A program made the position numbers and the translations under genes. The notes under the pieces are model-generated. The model was not told where the DNA came from and made no database searches. It worked only from the letters and a program-made list of their open reading frames with translations. Positions 1 through 7,298 of a DNA stretch of 22,172 nucleotides are shown here, one piece after another (position 1 is the stretch's first letter; each line of letters opens with the position of its first letter). The stretch is from Patescibacteria group bacterium. Lineage in GTDB: Bacteria > Patescibacteriota > Microgenomatia > Levybacterales > UBA12049. The DNA lies in the NCBI GenBank assembly GCA_023473785.1, contig JAMCYD010000043.1, forward strand, positions 1-22,172. The letters run 5' to 3'.

Positions 1-320
1 AATTATTTAAAAAATTCAACATGGTCGGAGATGGCCATCTCACAAAAGACCAGGGACAGGGAACCGGACTTGGTCTTTATCTTTCCAAATCTCTTGTTGA
101 GCTACACGGAGGCAGAATTTGGGTAGAGTCAGAGGGAGAAGGCAAGGGCGCAACTTTTTCTTTCACTCTTCCTTTAGGCAATAATAGTCTTTCGCAGCAA
201 GCGACACAGATTAAGACTGTTGTGGGTTCGCAGGATCCTGCGGGACCTGAGAATTCTGTGGATTCGCAGAAGCAGAAGATAGATAAAGACCTACCTCCCG
301 TACCAAATCCCCAGGGGTAA
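1..320 (+). CDS. Sensor histidine kinase, C-terminal end only (partial at the window edge)
   Basis: This is the end of the ATP-binding HATPase_c domain of a histidine kinase; the gene begins before the window and the reading frame is open from base 3. Visible are an F-box-like LFKKF, the G2 box GTGLGLYLSKSLVELHGG and the terminal strand GATFSFTLPLG. The domain ends near base 179. It is followed by a roughly 45-residue low-complexity tail rich in Q, S, P and D that has no domain character. The last 110 bases (211-320) overlap the convergent response regulator gene, so both tails are written in the same DNA. A functional pairing with that regulator is plausible from position, but convergent genes are not an operon. 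The family call is secure; the signal sensed cannot be judged because the input domains lie outside. Confidence 0.9.
   Translation, partial: LFKKFNMVGDGHLTKDQGQGTGLGLYLSKSLVELHGGRIWVESEGEGKGATFSFTLPLGNNSLSQQATQIKTVVGSQDPAGPENSVDSQKQKIDKDLPPVPNPQG
191..298. repeat. Imperfect 36-bp tandem repeat (3 copies) in overlapping coding tails
   Basis: The heptamer TTCGCAG occurs at 191, 227 and 263, an exact 36-bp (12-codon) period, with looser similarity in the rest of the units. On the minus strand it produces the recurring ANPQ in the regulator tail (12 residues apart). On the plus strand it produces SQ-x spaced 12 residues apart in the kinase tail. Confidence 0.6.
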
Positions 321-645
321 TTTGACTCTTTATAAGATACCCATTTGCAAGTTTTAATCCCCTCTCAATCTCTTCGCTTTTGTCAAGATTGGTTAAGAAA
401 ACTACACGCTTGTTTGGGTTTTGGACAGGCGGCTGGCTTTTCAACCGTTCCATTATGTCTAGCCCATTGATTTTGGGAAGAATAATATCAAGAAGCACCA
501 GGTCCCATCCGCCTTGCTGCATCTTTTGAAGCGCTATCTCCCCGTCATCCGCTGTGTCTATTTCGTAGCCCGCCTCTGCCCCGAGAGTGTCAGCATACAC
601 TTCCTGAAGGGCTTTATCATCTTCAACAATAAGTATTTTAGCCAT
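211..645 (-). CDS. Response regulator receiver protein (single domain)
   Basis: A 144-residue stand-alone CheY-like receiver domain. The acidic cluster is E8-D9-D10 (LIVEDD), the phospho-acceptor is D53 in LVLLDIILP, the switch residue is T85 in VVFLTNL and the conserved lysine is K106 in GYLIKS. No output domain follows. The last 20 or so residues (ASANPQNSQVPQDPANPQQS) are a low-complexity N/P/Q/S tail overlapping the kinase gene from the other strand. As a single-domain regulator it probably acts through protein contacts or a phosphorelay. It starts 52 bp downstream of the stop-codon end of the galT-like gene on the same strand, so it may be the tail of the glycan operon or a separate unit. 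No convincing promoter was found. Confidence 0.9.
   Translation of the reverse strand: MAKILIVEDDKALQEVYADTLGAEAGYEIDTADDGEIALQKMQQGGWDLVLLDIILPKINGLDIMERLKSQPPVQNPNKRVVFLTNLDKSEEIERGLKLANGYLIKSQITPGDLVREVGLYLSSASANPQNSQVPQDPANPQQS
229..242. terminator. 14-bp perfect palindrome, possible bidirectional terminator hairpin
   Basis: CGCAGGATCCTGCG reads the same on both strands and can fold as a 5-bp GC-rich stem with a GATC loop. It lies inside the overlap of two convergent genes, so it could slow polymerases from both sides. No T-run follows closely, so intrinsic termination is uncertain. Confidence 0.3.
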
Positions 646-697
646 ATTAAAGTATCAATAACAGATTAACACTAAAGCCATAAAAAAGTCAATTTGC

Positions 698-1588
698 TTA
701 AACAGATCTTTTGTACTGCGCTTGATGTTCTCTTTTGATCTTCTCAATATCTGGCGCTTGGAAATGTTCTTTTATGAAAGCTATTGTCTCATTAGGATCT
801 TGCGTATTGACAAAAATTCCGGTGCCTATTTCAAAACCTCCAAGTGATTTTGCTCGAGGTATTAGACGTAAATACCAGTTCGTTCCTGGATAAATATAAA
901 AATTAAAGGGGAATTCATGACCATGCCGAAGATCAAGTATTTGTACCAAACGAGAAAGAGCAAAGGCAAGATCTAATATTTCTTCATCGGAAATTTGACT
1001 AAATTTTTCACCTGTTTTTTTAGAAGCTATCCAGACTTCATCAGGCCATTGTGAGGTCTGAGGGCAAAAAATCAAAAAATGTTCTGTGTCTACCCTACTG
1101 CTTGAATCCTTCAAGCTCTCTTCCTGAAGAGACAATAATGGAATATCCAATTTTACCTCATGCGGCACAACAGTAAGCTGGCTATGCGGATGAGGCAGAC
1201 TTTCTCCACCACCTTCTCCCCTATTGTGAAAAATGTAGACCTGACCCTTTTCTTTGTGGGCATTAAAACGCTCTCTATATGTTTTCAATATAAGCTCAAC
1301 TTGATCAAGCGGCAGTTCATCAAAATTTTTATGATGGTCAGGTGAGTGAACGATAATCTCATGAATCGGCGCGAAAGGAAATTTATTTGGCAAAACTCTT
1401 ATCTGCCAGTTACTATCCCCTTCCTCTCCGCCTACTCTGTAAAGCTCTTTCTCGTTTGATTCCTGGCCCAGACAAAAAGGACAAACAGAGGGAGAGCTTA
1501 TTGCCACATCCGGTCTTTTTGCCCGCCGAGGTGCCGAAACTATCCATTTTTTGGAAATTGGATTTTGAATAAACTTAAAATCAGCCAT
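698..1588 (-). CDS. galT: GalT-like galactose-1-phosphate uridylyltransferase (HIT superfamily nucleotidylyltransferase)
   Basis: A 296-residue protein of the GalT family, which moves UMP between UDP-glucose and galactose-1-phosphate through a histidine-bound intermediate. The zinc-type CPFC pair is at residues 36-39. The active-site block is N122-x-G-E-G-G-G-E-S-L-P-H133-P-H135-S-Q137, matching the family HPHxQ signature. A second histidine block with HEFPFNFY-type sequence lies in the C-terminal half. It is shorter than E. coli GalT (about 348 residues). It lies 5 bp after a glycosyltransferase stop, as last gene of the glycan operon. This suggests it feeds nucleotide sugars to the transferases rather than acting in Leloir catabolism, of which no other gene is present. 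The true substrate could be another sugar-1-phosphate. Confidence 0.85.
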   Translation of the reverse strand: MADFKFIQNPISKKWIVSAPRRAKRPDVAISSPSVCPFCLGQESNEKELYRVGGEEGDSNWQIRVLPNKFPFAPIHEIIVHSPDHHKNFDELPLDQVELILKTYRERFNAHKEKGQVYIFHNRGEGGGESLPHPHSQLTVVPHEVKLDIPLLSLQEESLKDSSSRVDTEHFLIFCPQTSQWPDEVWIASKKTGEKFSQISDEEILDLAFALSRLVQILDLRHGHEFPFNFYIYPGTNWYLRLIPRAKSLGGFEIGTGIFVNTQDPNETIAFIKEHFQAPDIEKIKREHQAQYKRSV

Positions 1589-1593
1589 AAATA

Positions 1594-2709
1594 TTAAAAT
1601 CCGGTTTTGTTGCTTATTATCTCATGATACACTTTTTCGTATCCGTCAACCATTCGTTCAATTGTAAAATTTTCTTCAATATGCCTGCGGCAAGCTGCCC
1701 TATCTATCTCTTTTATTCTCTTTACCGCTTCTACCAAACCCTCAATTCCCTGTTTTTTTATAATAAAACTTCCTTTCATGGACCTAGGCTCATCATCTGG
1801 ATCTACGATAAAGCCCGTCACCCCGTCTTTAATAATCTCAGGAACTGATCCATAATTATAGGCGATAACAGGCGTTCCGCAGCTCATCGACTCAGCCATA
1901 ACCAGCCCAAAAGGTTCTTCCCAACGAATTGGATAAAGAGTACACAAGGCATCTCTATACAACAAAGCCTTTTCCTCTCTCTTTATCTCCTCCTTAAATT
2001 CAATAAGACCGTTGTTTTTCTGATCAAAGATAAGAGGCTTGAGAACTGTCTCGCAATATTCCCTATCAATGGGATCAACAGCTCCGGAAATCTTAAGCTT
2101 CATTTTCAGAATTTTTGCGGTTTCGACTGCATCAACAGGTCCTTTCTTTTGTGTAATTCTTCCCATCCAGCAAAGATACTCTCCTTTTTTTGAAGAAAAC
2201 GGAAACTCCGAAATATCAATGCCATTATAGACCGTAGCCACATAATTGAGGATATTAAGACCTCTTCTTTGCGAATTACTGATTGACACGAAGTTATGAT
2301 CCTTAAATTTCTTAAGAGTTTGTCTTTTGTCAGCTTGGGGAACATCTTCTTTTGAAAAAGAACCATGAATAGTATGAACTACGGGAGTTTTCACAAGATC
2401 TGCCAAAAACATCGCATAATACTGCGCATGATTATGAATCATGTCAAACTTTGAAGCTTGCTCAAAACATTCTATGTAATGAAGAAGAGGATTAAGAGGC
2501 TGGTTTTTTAACTCCCCGCTATTCCCAATGGCACTTTTAAAAACAGAGGAAAGGCGAGCCTTTGTTTTTGAATCGCCTGAGGCAAAAAGAGTAACATCAT
2601 GCCCTCTTCGCACCAATTCTTCCGTCAGGTAATGAACGATCATCTCTGTTCCTCCATAGCCGGTAGGTGGAACAGAAATCCAGGGCGGGGCAAGCTGGGC
2701 AATTTTCAT
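1594..2709 (-). CDS. GT4-family glycosyltransferase (third of three in the operon)
   Basis: A retaining GT-B fold glycosyltransferase of about 371 residues that would transfer a sugar from a nucleotide donor to a glycan or lipid acceptor at the inner membrane face. The N-terminal acceptor domain starts MKIAQLAPPW with the glycine loop PPTGYGGTE. The C-terminal donor domain carries the E-x7-E motif in EEPFGLVMAESMSCGTPV. I chose the ATG at 2709. The longer reading uses a TTG at 2727 that lies upstream of the -10-like box, and the ATG gives a typical GT4 N-terminus. It is a paralogue of the gene just upstream; both end in CRRHIEE-x-FTIERMVDGYEK. The 32-bp gap to that gene holds a -10-like TATTAT, so it may have its own promoter. 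Confidence 0.88.
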   Translation of the reverse strand: MKIAQLAPPWISVPPTGYGGTEMIVHYLTEELVRRGHDVTLFASGDSKTKARLSSVFKSAIGNSGELKNQPLNPLLHYIECFEQASKFDMIHNHAQYYAMFLADLVKTPVVHTIHGSFSKEDVPQADKRQTLKKFKDHNFVSISNSQRRGLNILNYVATVYNGIDISEFPFSSKKGEYLCWMGRITQKKGPVDAVETAKILKMKLKISGAVDPIDREYCETVLKPLIFDQKNNGLIEFKEEIKREEKALLYRDALCTLYPIRWEEPFGLVMAESMSCGTPVIAYNYGSVPEIIKDGVTGFIVDPDDEPRSMKGSFIIKKQGIEGLVEAVKRIKEIDRAACRRHIEENFTIERMVDGYEKVYHEIISNKTGF

Positions 2710-2717
2710 ATATAAAT

Positions 2718-2723
2718 ATAATA
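2718..2723 (-). promoter_or_regulatory. Possible -10 box (TATTAT) for the GT4 gene at 2709
   Basis: TATTAT lies 8 nt before the ATG at 2709 in the short gap between two paralogous glycosyltransferase genes. No clear -35 is seen. AT-rich sequence makes chance matches likely, but the spacing fits the pattern seen elsewhere in the window. Confidence 0.35.
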
Positions 2724-2741
2724 GCAAAAAACTAGCACTAG

Positions 2742-3809
2742 TTATACGCTAAGAAGTGCCTTTTCGTAACCGTCGACCATTCGTTCGATTGTAAAGCTCT
2801 CTTCAATATGCCTACGACAGGTAAGCCGATCAATAGAATCTATGTTTTTAACCGCTTCAATCATCTGACTATCATTTTCTACAACAAAACCTGTCTTATT
2901 GTTAAGTAATACCTCAGATACTGCACCGCGATTGAAGGCTACAACAGGAGTCCCGCAACTCATTGCTTCTATCATTACCAACCCAAACGGCTCCTGCCAA
3001 AGGATAGGAAATAAAAAAGCTTTTGCCTCTCGATATAATCTTACCTTTTCTTCAAAACTCACTTCGCCGAGCCATTTAATTTTTTCTCCATCAATATCCT
3101 TTTTTATTTCTTGATAATAATCTTGATCTCTAATTTTCCCAACCAATATAAGCTTGGCTCCCAGTTTCTTTGCAACCTTAATAGCTGCGCCTTGATTTTT
3201 GTGCCTGCCAATTGACCCAGCCATAAAAAGATAATCGTTAGGTTTGTCGTTAAAGGGAAATTTTTCAGTGTCAACGCCGTTGTAAACCGTAGCAAGATAA
3301 GAGAGACTTGGATATACTATTCTTTGCATATTGCTAATCGTAATTATCTTTGTATCAAAAGCTCCAAAAAGAACTGCCAATTCCTTAAATAAATTAAGAT
3401 GCATCACGCTGACAAAAGGTTTATTTATTAACTTGGCAACAGGCAGAAAAATAGCTTCGCCCCGCATATTATTTAATATTAAATCGTATTCGTCTTTGAG
3501 CTCAATCAATTTTTGAGAAACTTGGGTTAGATAAACTGACTCAAGCCTAAATTTTCTGGAAGCCTCTTCAAGACTTGGGTCGGATATGGTTTCATTTTTA
3601 CTTCCGACAACTAAACTTCCTGCTCCAACCTCAACAACCCTAACATCTGATCCTTTGAAATTTTCCGCAGTACCTTTTGCTCCAAAAAGAATAACCTTGT
3701 GTCCTTTTTGCGCTAATCCTTTTGCTTGGTAATATGCAATCCATTCGGTACCGCCCTGAAGCGGAGGAAAAATAGGTAAGGCAACGGAGCCTAAAATAGC
3801 AATTCTCAT
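2742..3809 (-). CDS. GT4-family glycosyltransferase (second of three)
   Basis: A 355-residue GT-B glycosyltransferase. The N-terminus MRIAILGSVALPIFPPLQGG carries the acceptor-side glycine loop, followed by GTEWIAYYQAKGLAQKGHKV. The donor-site motif is QEPFGLVMIEAMSCGTPV, with E-x7-E. It shares the middle segment YLATVYNGVD-x3-FPF and the C-terminal CRRHIEESFTIERMVDGYEK with the next gene downstream, showing a tandem duplication. The start ATG overlaps the TGA of the upstream glycosyltransferase by 4 bp (ATGA at 3806-3809), so translation is probably coupled. The donor and acceptor sugars cannot be read from the sequence. Confidence 0.88.
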   Translation of the reverse strand: MRIAILGSVALPIFPPLQGGTEWIAYYQAKGLAQKGHKVILFGAKGTAENFKGSDVRVVEVGAGSLVVGSKNETISDPSLEEASRKFRLESVYLTQVSQKLIELKDEYDLILNNMRGEAIFLPVAKLINKPFVSVMHLNLFKELAVLFGAFDTKIITISNMQRIVYPSLSYLATVYNGVDTEKFPFNDKPNDYLFMAGSIGRHKNQGAAIKVAKKLGAKLILVGKIRDQDYYQEIKKDIDGEKIKWLGEVSFEEKVRLYREAKAFLFPILWQEPFGLVMIEAMSCGTPVVAFNRGAVSEVLLNNKTGFVVENDSQMIEAVKNIDSIDRLTCRRHIEESFTIERMVDGYEKALLSV

Positions 3810-5023
3810 TTTGCTAGAAAAATCTTATTAAAAAAAGTGTCTAAGGGTCCTGTTTCTGTTTTTTGTTCTTTTTTCCTGAATTCAAGGTACATCAATTCAT
3901 ACCTATGAGCAACTTTTTCCCAAGTGAAACGTTCAGTGATAGTTTGTCTGGCTCTATTTCCCATTTTTATTCTTAAAACATCGTCTTTTAAGAGAATATT
4001 AACTTTTTCTGCAATCTCTTTTGCGTTTCTTGGTCTTACAAAAAACCCATTAAGACCTTCTTTAACAGCAAGAGGAATTCCGCCTTTTCTGGTAACTACA
4101 ACAGGTGTCTTTGTCGCCATTGCCTCAAGCACGACCAAGCCTAACGGCTCATCCCAGACGCTCGGCACAACACAAATATCTGCTCTATAATAAAGTTTTA
4201 TGAGATCGTCATTATCGATGAAACCAAAAAAGCGGACATTTTTAAGGTTAAGTTCCTTAACTAGACCTTCAAGGTTTTTGCGCTGAGGGCCATCGCCCGC
4301 AATTCCAATTATCGCATCTATATTTTTTGCCGCTGAAATTAGATACCTAACTCCTTTATATTTTGTAAGCTTTCCTGAAAAAAACACTAGTTTTTTTCCT
4401 TCAAGGCCATATTTTTTATCTATACCTTTTATATCCATAGCTTCGGGAAACTTTGATAAATCTACTCCACCCGGAATAACCCTTGTTTGTTTATCAAATC
4501 TTTTTGTAAAAATCTCCTGCATCCATTCCTTGGTCCAGTAACTATTAGGCACGATTCTTCTTGCTTTAAGAAGTGCTTCTTCAGTTAAAAAGGGGTATCT
4601 CTTGTCGCTTTCAAGGGTCGGCAGCTCGGAGCCGTGAACCGTAACTATATAATTCAACCCATAAGCTATTTTAATAAACCTGGCAATCCAAGTTAAGGGC
4701 ATTAGATGGTGAACATGGATAATATCAGGTTCAAAATCATTAACCGCTTCAACAACTGCTCTAAAATAAGCAAGGTAATTTGCTGATAATTCTTTTCCGG
4801 AAACTTTTGTATATAATTTTACATCTGGCCATTCCGGGTGTCCTGTAAAGGCAATTTTAACCGGAAGAGAAACGGGGTAGTTTTTTACGCCTTCTATTTT
4901 TCTTCTGTCAGGCGCAACCATGGCAACTTTGTGTCTCTTTGCTACTTCTTTAGCAAGTTCCCGGGCATAGGTTCCGGAACCCGAGCCAAAAAGCGGAAAC
5001 ATCTGAAGATATAAAATTCTCAC
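3806..5023 (-). CDS. GT4-family glycosyltransferase (first of three)
   Basis: A 405-residue GT-B glycosyltransferase. The N-terminal domain has the loop FGSGSGTYARELAKEVAKRH and the motif DIIHVHHLMPL. The linker region VIPGGVDLSKFP and the donor-domain stretch VFFSGKLTKYKGVRYLISA are typical of GT4. The catalytic E-x7-E lies in DEPLGLVVLEAMATKTPVV. It is more distant from the other two GT4 genes of the operon than they are from each other. A C-terminal extension of about 25 residues after the last helix is rich in K and T. The start is GTG at 5023, 8 nt after an extended -10 (TGGTATAAT) that overlaps the stop codon of the preceding gene. Confidence 0.88.
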   Translation of the reverse strand: MRILYLQMFPLFGSGSGTYARELAKEVAKRHKVAMVAPDRRKIEGVKNYPVSLPVKIAFTGHPEWPDVKLYTKVSGKELSANYLAYFRAVVEAVNDFEPDIIHVHHLMPLTWIARFIKIAYGLNYIVTVHGSELPTLESDKRYPFLTEEALLKARRIVPNSYWTKEWMQEIFTKRFDKQTRVIPGGVDLSKFPEAMDIKGIDKKYGLEGKKLVFFSGKLTKYKGVRYLISAAKNIDAIIGIAGDGPQRKNLEGLVKELNLKNVRFFGFIDNDDLIKLYYRADICVVPSVWDEPLGLVVLEAMATKTPVVVTRKGGIPLAVKEGLNGFFVRPRNAKEIAEKVNILLKDDVLRIKMGNRARQTITERFTWEKVAHRYELMYLEFRKKEQKTETGPLDTFFNKIFLAK

Positions 5024-5031
5024 TAAGTTGA

Positions 5032-5040
5032 ATTATACCA
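5032..5040 (-). promoter_or_regulatory. Extended -10 promoter TGGTATAAT inside the operon
   Basis: On the minus strand TGG is followed by a perfect TATAAT, 8 nt before the GTG at 5023. The stop codon of the WecG-family gene lies inside the box. There is no good -35, consistent with an extended -10 promoter. It would let the GT4 genes be transcribed apart from the first gene. Confidence 0.5.
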
Positions 5041-5920
5041 TTTTTATCTTAAATTTCTCTTTGACAACTAGAAAAGTGAATTTGATAAGTCTTAAGTGTC
5101 TTTTTATTCTCCAGGGCTGGATGAGAAGTCGAAAGAACCACTCAAGTCCAATGCTCCTCACCCAAACCGGAGCTCTGTTGACTCGTCCGCTTATAAAGTC
5201 AAAAGCTCCTCCAACGCCTATGGCAACTTTAACAGGAAGTTTTTCTAAGTTCTCGCTAATCCATAATTCCTGTTTTGGAGAACCAAAAGCGACAAAAAGA
5301 ATGTCAATTAGCGGATAGCTTATGGGAGTCAATCCACTTTCAAATGAACTGAAAGTCGACTTACGATTACCATCAGAAAATTCGTTTTTAGCAGGTTGTC
5401 GACTTTCACTTAGCGAGCGGGGTAAATTTTTGTGCTTGTTAAGCGATTGGCGAGCGTCATTTGCAAAGTGTGATTGCCGATCAAAGCGTTCCTTTGGCCA
5501 TTCTTCTTGAGCAAAAACAACTTTTAATTTTGGGTACTTTTTTCGTAAGCACTCGGCGGTTTTATCTGCTACTCCTGGTCCCCCTCCCAAAAATCCCACT
5601 GTTATAGGCTTTTCTGCAACCCTCATACATAACTTTTCAACCAGGTCAACGCCGGTAATTCTCTCTTTTATACCCTTTCCGAGCAATTTACTTGCCAGCA
5701 CTATCCCTATGCCGTCCGGCAAAGCTAATTTTGCATCATTTAGGACTTTTTTATACTTAGGGTTATCGTAAGCAATTACCAAAAGTTCAGGGTTTGGGGT
5801 AACGACATAGTACTTTTTGGAAGAATTTTCGATACTTTTTACTATATACTCTAGGACTAAGTTTTCTGAAAGATTATTAAAGCCTACACCGAGTATTAAT
5901 TTTTTCTCAAAATGCATCAT
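5033..5920 (-). CDS. WecG/TagA/CpsF-family (GT26) glycosyltransferase with an internal insertion
   Basis: A 295-residue member of the family that adds an N-acetyl-mannosamine-type sugar to an undecaprenyl-linked intermediate in wall polymer or capsule synthesis. Family landmarks are TPNPELLVIAYDNPKYKKVL (41-60), ALPDGIGIVLASKLLG (66-81), ITGVDLVEKLC, VGFLGGGPGVADK, DILFVAFGSPKQELW (206-220), GVGGAFDFISG and the C-terminal GLEWFFRLLIQPWRIKRH. Typical members are about 245 residues. The surplus is a low-complexity block at about residues 146-200, between the KVVFAQEEWP strand and the DILFVAFG strand. It starts ATGATG; the second ATG (5917) lies 6 nt after a TATAGT box and may be the true start. 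It is the first gene of the operon, with 9 bp to the next gene. Confidence 0.88.
   Translation of the reverse strand: MMHFEKKLILGVGFNNLSENLVLEYIVKSIENSSKKYYVVTPNPELLVIAYDNPKYKKVLNDAKLALPDGIGIVLASKLLGKGIKERITGVDLVEKLCMRVAEKPITVGFLGGGPGVADKTAECLRKKYPKLKVVFAQEEWPKERFDRQSHFANDARQSLNKHKNLPRSLSESRQPAKNEFSDGNRKSTFSSFESGLTPISYPLIDILFVAFGSPKQELWISENLEKLPVKVAIGVGGAFDFISGRVNRAPVWVRSIGLEWFFRLLIQPWRIKRHLRLIKFTFLVVKEKFKIKMV
5321..5485 (-). repeat. In-frame inserted segment within the GT26 gene, with an 11-bp inverted repeat
   Basis: This stretch encodes the extra 50 or so residues (about 146-200) that break the conserved GT26 fold order. It contains a perfect 11-bp inverted repeat, TGAAAGTCGAC at 5350-5360 and its complement at 5398-5408, separated by 37 nt. 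Recurrent GCGAGCG and AAGCGATT words are also present. The encoded peptide is hydrophilic and rich in S, R, N and K. The frame is open throughout. Confidence 0.6.
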
Positions 5921-5923
5921 TTT

Positions 5924-5929
5924 ACTATA
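5924..5929 (-). promoter_or_regulatory. -10 box (TATAGT) of the polysaccharide operon
   Basis: TATAGT (5 of 6 to consensus) lies 3 nt before the first ATG (5920) and 6 nt before the second (5917). No strong -35 is visible at 16-18 nt. The spacing to the second ATG fits a leaderless start. Confidence 0.45.
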
Positions 5930-6157
5930 AGACTCAAATGATATTGGCTGTAACCATTAAATTTTGCTTATATTGAACACCTAATATGCTCAAATTTATT
6001 CATCTTGTCTTATCCGTGCGCGATTAAAAAAATATCAATTTTGTTTGTCTAGTCAATCAAAATACTATAAATCTATGCTACTGTGAAAAGTTGTATTTTT
6101 TTTGTAATTTTTTAAAAAATAAAATATTCTGAAAAAATATTATAGGGTAAAAAGAAT
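5930..6157. other. AT-rich intergenic region between mreB and the polysaccharide operon
   Basis: About 230 bp with no credible ORF. It must hold the 3' end of mreB and the upstream part of the operon promoter. It contains a 14-bp A/T-only palindrome at 6107-6120 and several T-runs, but no GC-rich terminator stem. A possible TTGACT...TATTTT pair on the minus strand is too weak to call. Confidence 0.5.
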
Positions 6158-7174
6158 TTATTTTTTGGCTATGCTTCTTTTGTAAAGTTCTATGTTTTCA
6201 AGCGCTACTCCAGTTCCTCTTGCCACACATAAAAGTGCATCTTCGGCAACATGACAAGGCACACCTGTTATTTTTGTTATTAATTTGTCAAAATTCTTAA
6301 GAAGAGAAGTCCCGCCGCTCATAACAACGCCTTTGTCTATGATGTCTGAGGCCAATTCAGGAGGCGTCTGCTCCAAAACCCCTTTGACTGCAGAAATTAT
6401 ATCGATAAGAACCGGATAGATTGCTTCACTTATCTGCGCCTCAGTCAACTCAATGGTTCGGGGCAAACCTGTTATGTTATCTCTTCCTCTTATTTCGATT
6501 TTTTTAAGATTGCCTTTTGAATCCTCGTCTATCAGTGCGTTGCCTATTGTAATTTTTATTTCCTCGGCCGTTCGCTCTCCCACCAAAAGATTGAATTTTT
6601 TCTTGGTATAATTTGCAATAGCCTCATCAATCTTATTTCCTCCTGCTCTAACTGAATTGTGCACCACAACTCCTCCCAGGGATATAACAGCGCACTCGGT
6701 TGATCCTCCGCCGATGTCAACGACCATATGTCCTGCTGCCTGAGCAATTGGAATTTTGGCTCCTATCGCAGCCGCCAAGGGCTCTTCAATAAGATAGGCA
6801 ATCTTAGCGCCTGCAGCCATTGTAGCGTCCAAGACCGCCCTTCTTTCTACCTGGGTGACTCCCGATGGAATACAAACCATTACTTCCGGTTTGAAAAAAC
6901 GGGAGCGGCCTTGGGCTTTATCGATGAAATAAGAAAGCATAGCTTCCGTTATGGCATAATCTGCAATAACTCCGTCTCTCAAGGGCCTCATAGCCACTAT
7001 ATTGCCAGGGGTTCTACCAAGCATCTCCTTTGCCTCGCGACCAACAGCAACTACCCTATTGTCTTCTGCTGTTAAGGCAACCACAGTCGGCTCATTAAGG
7101 ACAATGCCCTCGCCCGCAAGGTAAACCAAAGTGTTTGCAGTCCCCAAATCTATTCCAATTCTCTTAGAAAGCAT
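6158..7174 (-). CDS. mreB: Rod-shape determining protein MreB (actin homologue)
   Basis: A 338-residue bacterial actin of the usual family length, which polymerises under the inner membrane and positions the wall-synthesis machinery. ATP-site motifs are phosphate-1 DLGTANT (9-15), phosphate-2 DIGGGSTE (153-160) and the C-terminal adenosine loop VVMSGGTSLLKNFD. Other family blocks are EPTVVAL, PLRDGVIADY, CIPSGVTQVERRAV and IEEPLAAAIGA. No mreC, mreD or pbp2 gene is adjacent in this window. It is a single-gene unit transcribed away from the PEGA protein gene, with a promoter TTGATA-N17-GATATA about 10 nt before the ATG. Confidence 0.97.
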   Translation of the reverse strand: MLSKRIGIDLGTANTLVYLAGEGIVLNEPTVVALTAEDNRVVAVGREAKEMLGRTPGNIVAMRPLRDGVIADYAITEAMLSYFIDKAQGRSRFFKPEVMVCIPSGVTQVERRAVLDATMAAGAKIAYLIEEPLAAAIGAKIPIAQAAGHMVVDIGGGSTECAVISLGGVVVHNSVRAGGNKIDEAIANYTKKKFNLLVGERTAEEIKITIGNALIDEDSKGNLKKIEIRGRDNITGLPRTIELTEAQISEAIYPVLIDIISAVKGVLEQTPPELASDIIDKGVVMSGGTSLLKNFDKLITKITGVPCHVAEDALLCVARGTGVALENIELYKRSIAKK

Positions 7175-7184
7175 ATTAATTTAA

Positions 7185-7213
7185 TATATCAAACTATCAC
7201 ATTAATCTATCAA
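7185..7213 (-). promoter_or_regulatory. mreB promoter candidate
   Basis: TTGATA (7208-7213), a 17-nt spacer and GATATA (7185-7190) on the minus strand, 10 nt before the ATG at 7174. An alternative -10, TATATT at 7183-7188, is 8 nt before the ATG. AT-rich context lowers certainty. Confidence 0.45.
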
Positions 7214-7261
7214 AAATAGTTTTAGCTTTGTATTTTTGATTATATCCTCCATTTGTACGTC

Positions 7262-7291
7262 TTGCAAGAACCATTATGAGTGCAGTATAAT
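7262..7291 (+). promoter_or_regulatory. Promoter of the PEGA/beta-propeller gene (leaderless type)
   Basis: TTGCAA (7262-7267), an 18-nt spacer and a perfect TATAAT (7286-7291). The next start codon in frame, GTG at 7299, lies 7 nt after the -10, where transcription should begin. The ATG at 7290 overlaps the -10 itself. Confidence 0.65.
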
Positions 7292-7298
7292 GCTTTTG

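Noticed and set aside
2106..2366. 86-residue second minus-strand frame within a GT4 gene
   Set aside because: Fully inside a clear glycosyltransferase gene in another frame, with no start signal or domain.
2709..2727. TTG start at 2727 extending the GT4 protein by six residues
   Set aside because: The extension (MLLYLY) is not part of the GT4 fold and the -10-like box lies within this stretch; the ATG at 2709 gives the normal N-terminus.
5322..5510. 62-residue plus-strand ORF opposite the GT26 insertion
   Set aside because: No promoter or known motif; it is open because the inserted DNA lacks stops on the other strand. Most likely a shadow frame.
6106..6120. A/T-only palindrome downstream of mreB as an intrinsic terminator
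   Set aside because: A stem with only A-T pairs is weak and common by chance in this AT-rich gap.
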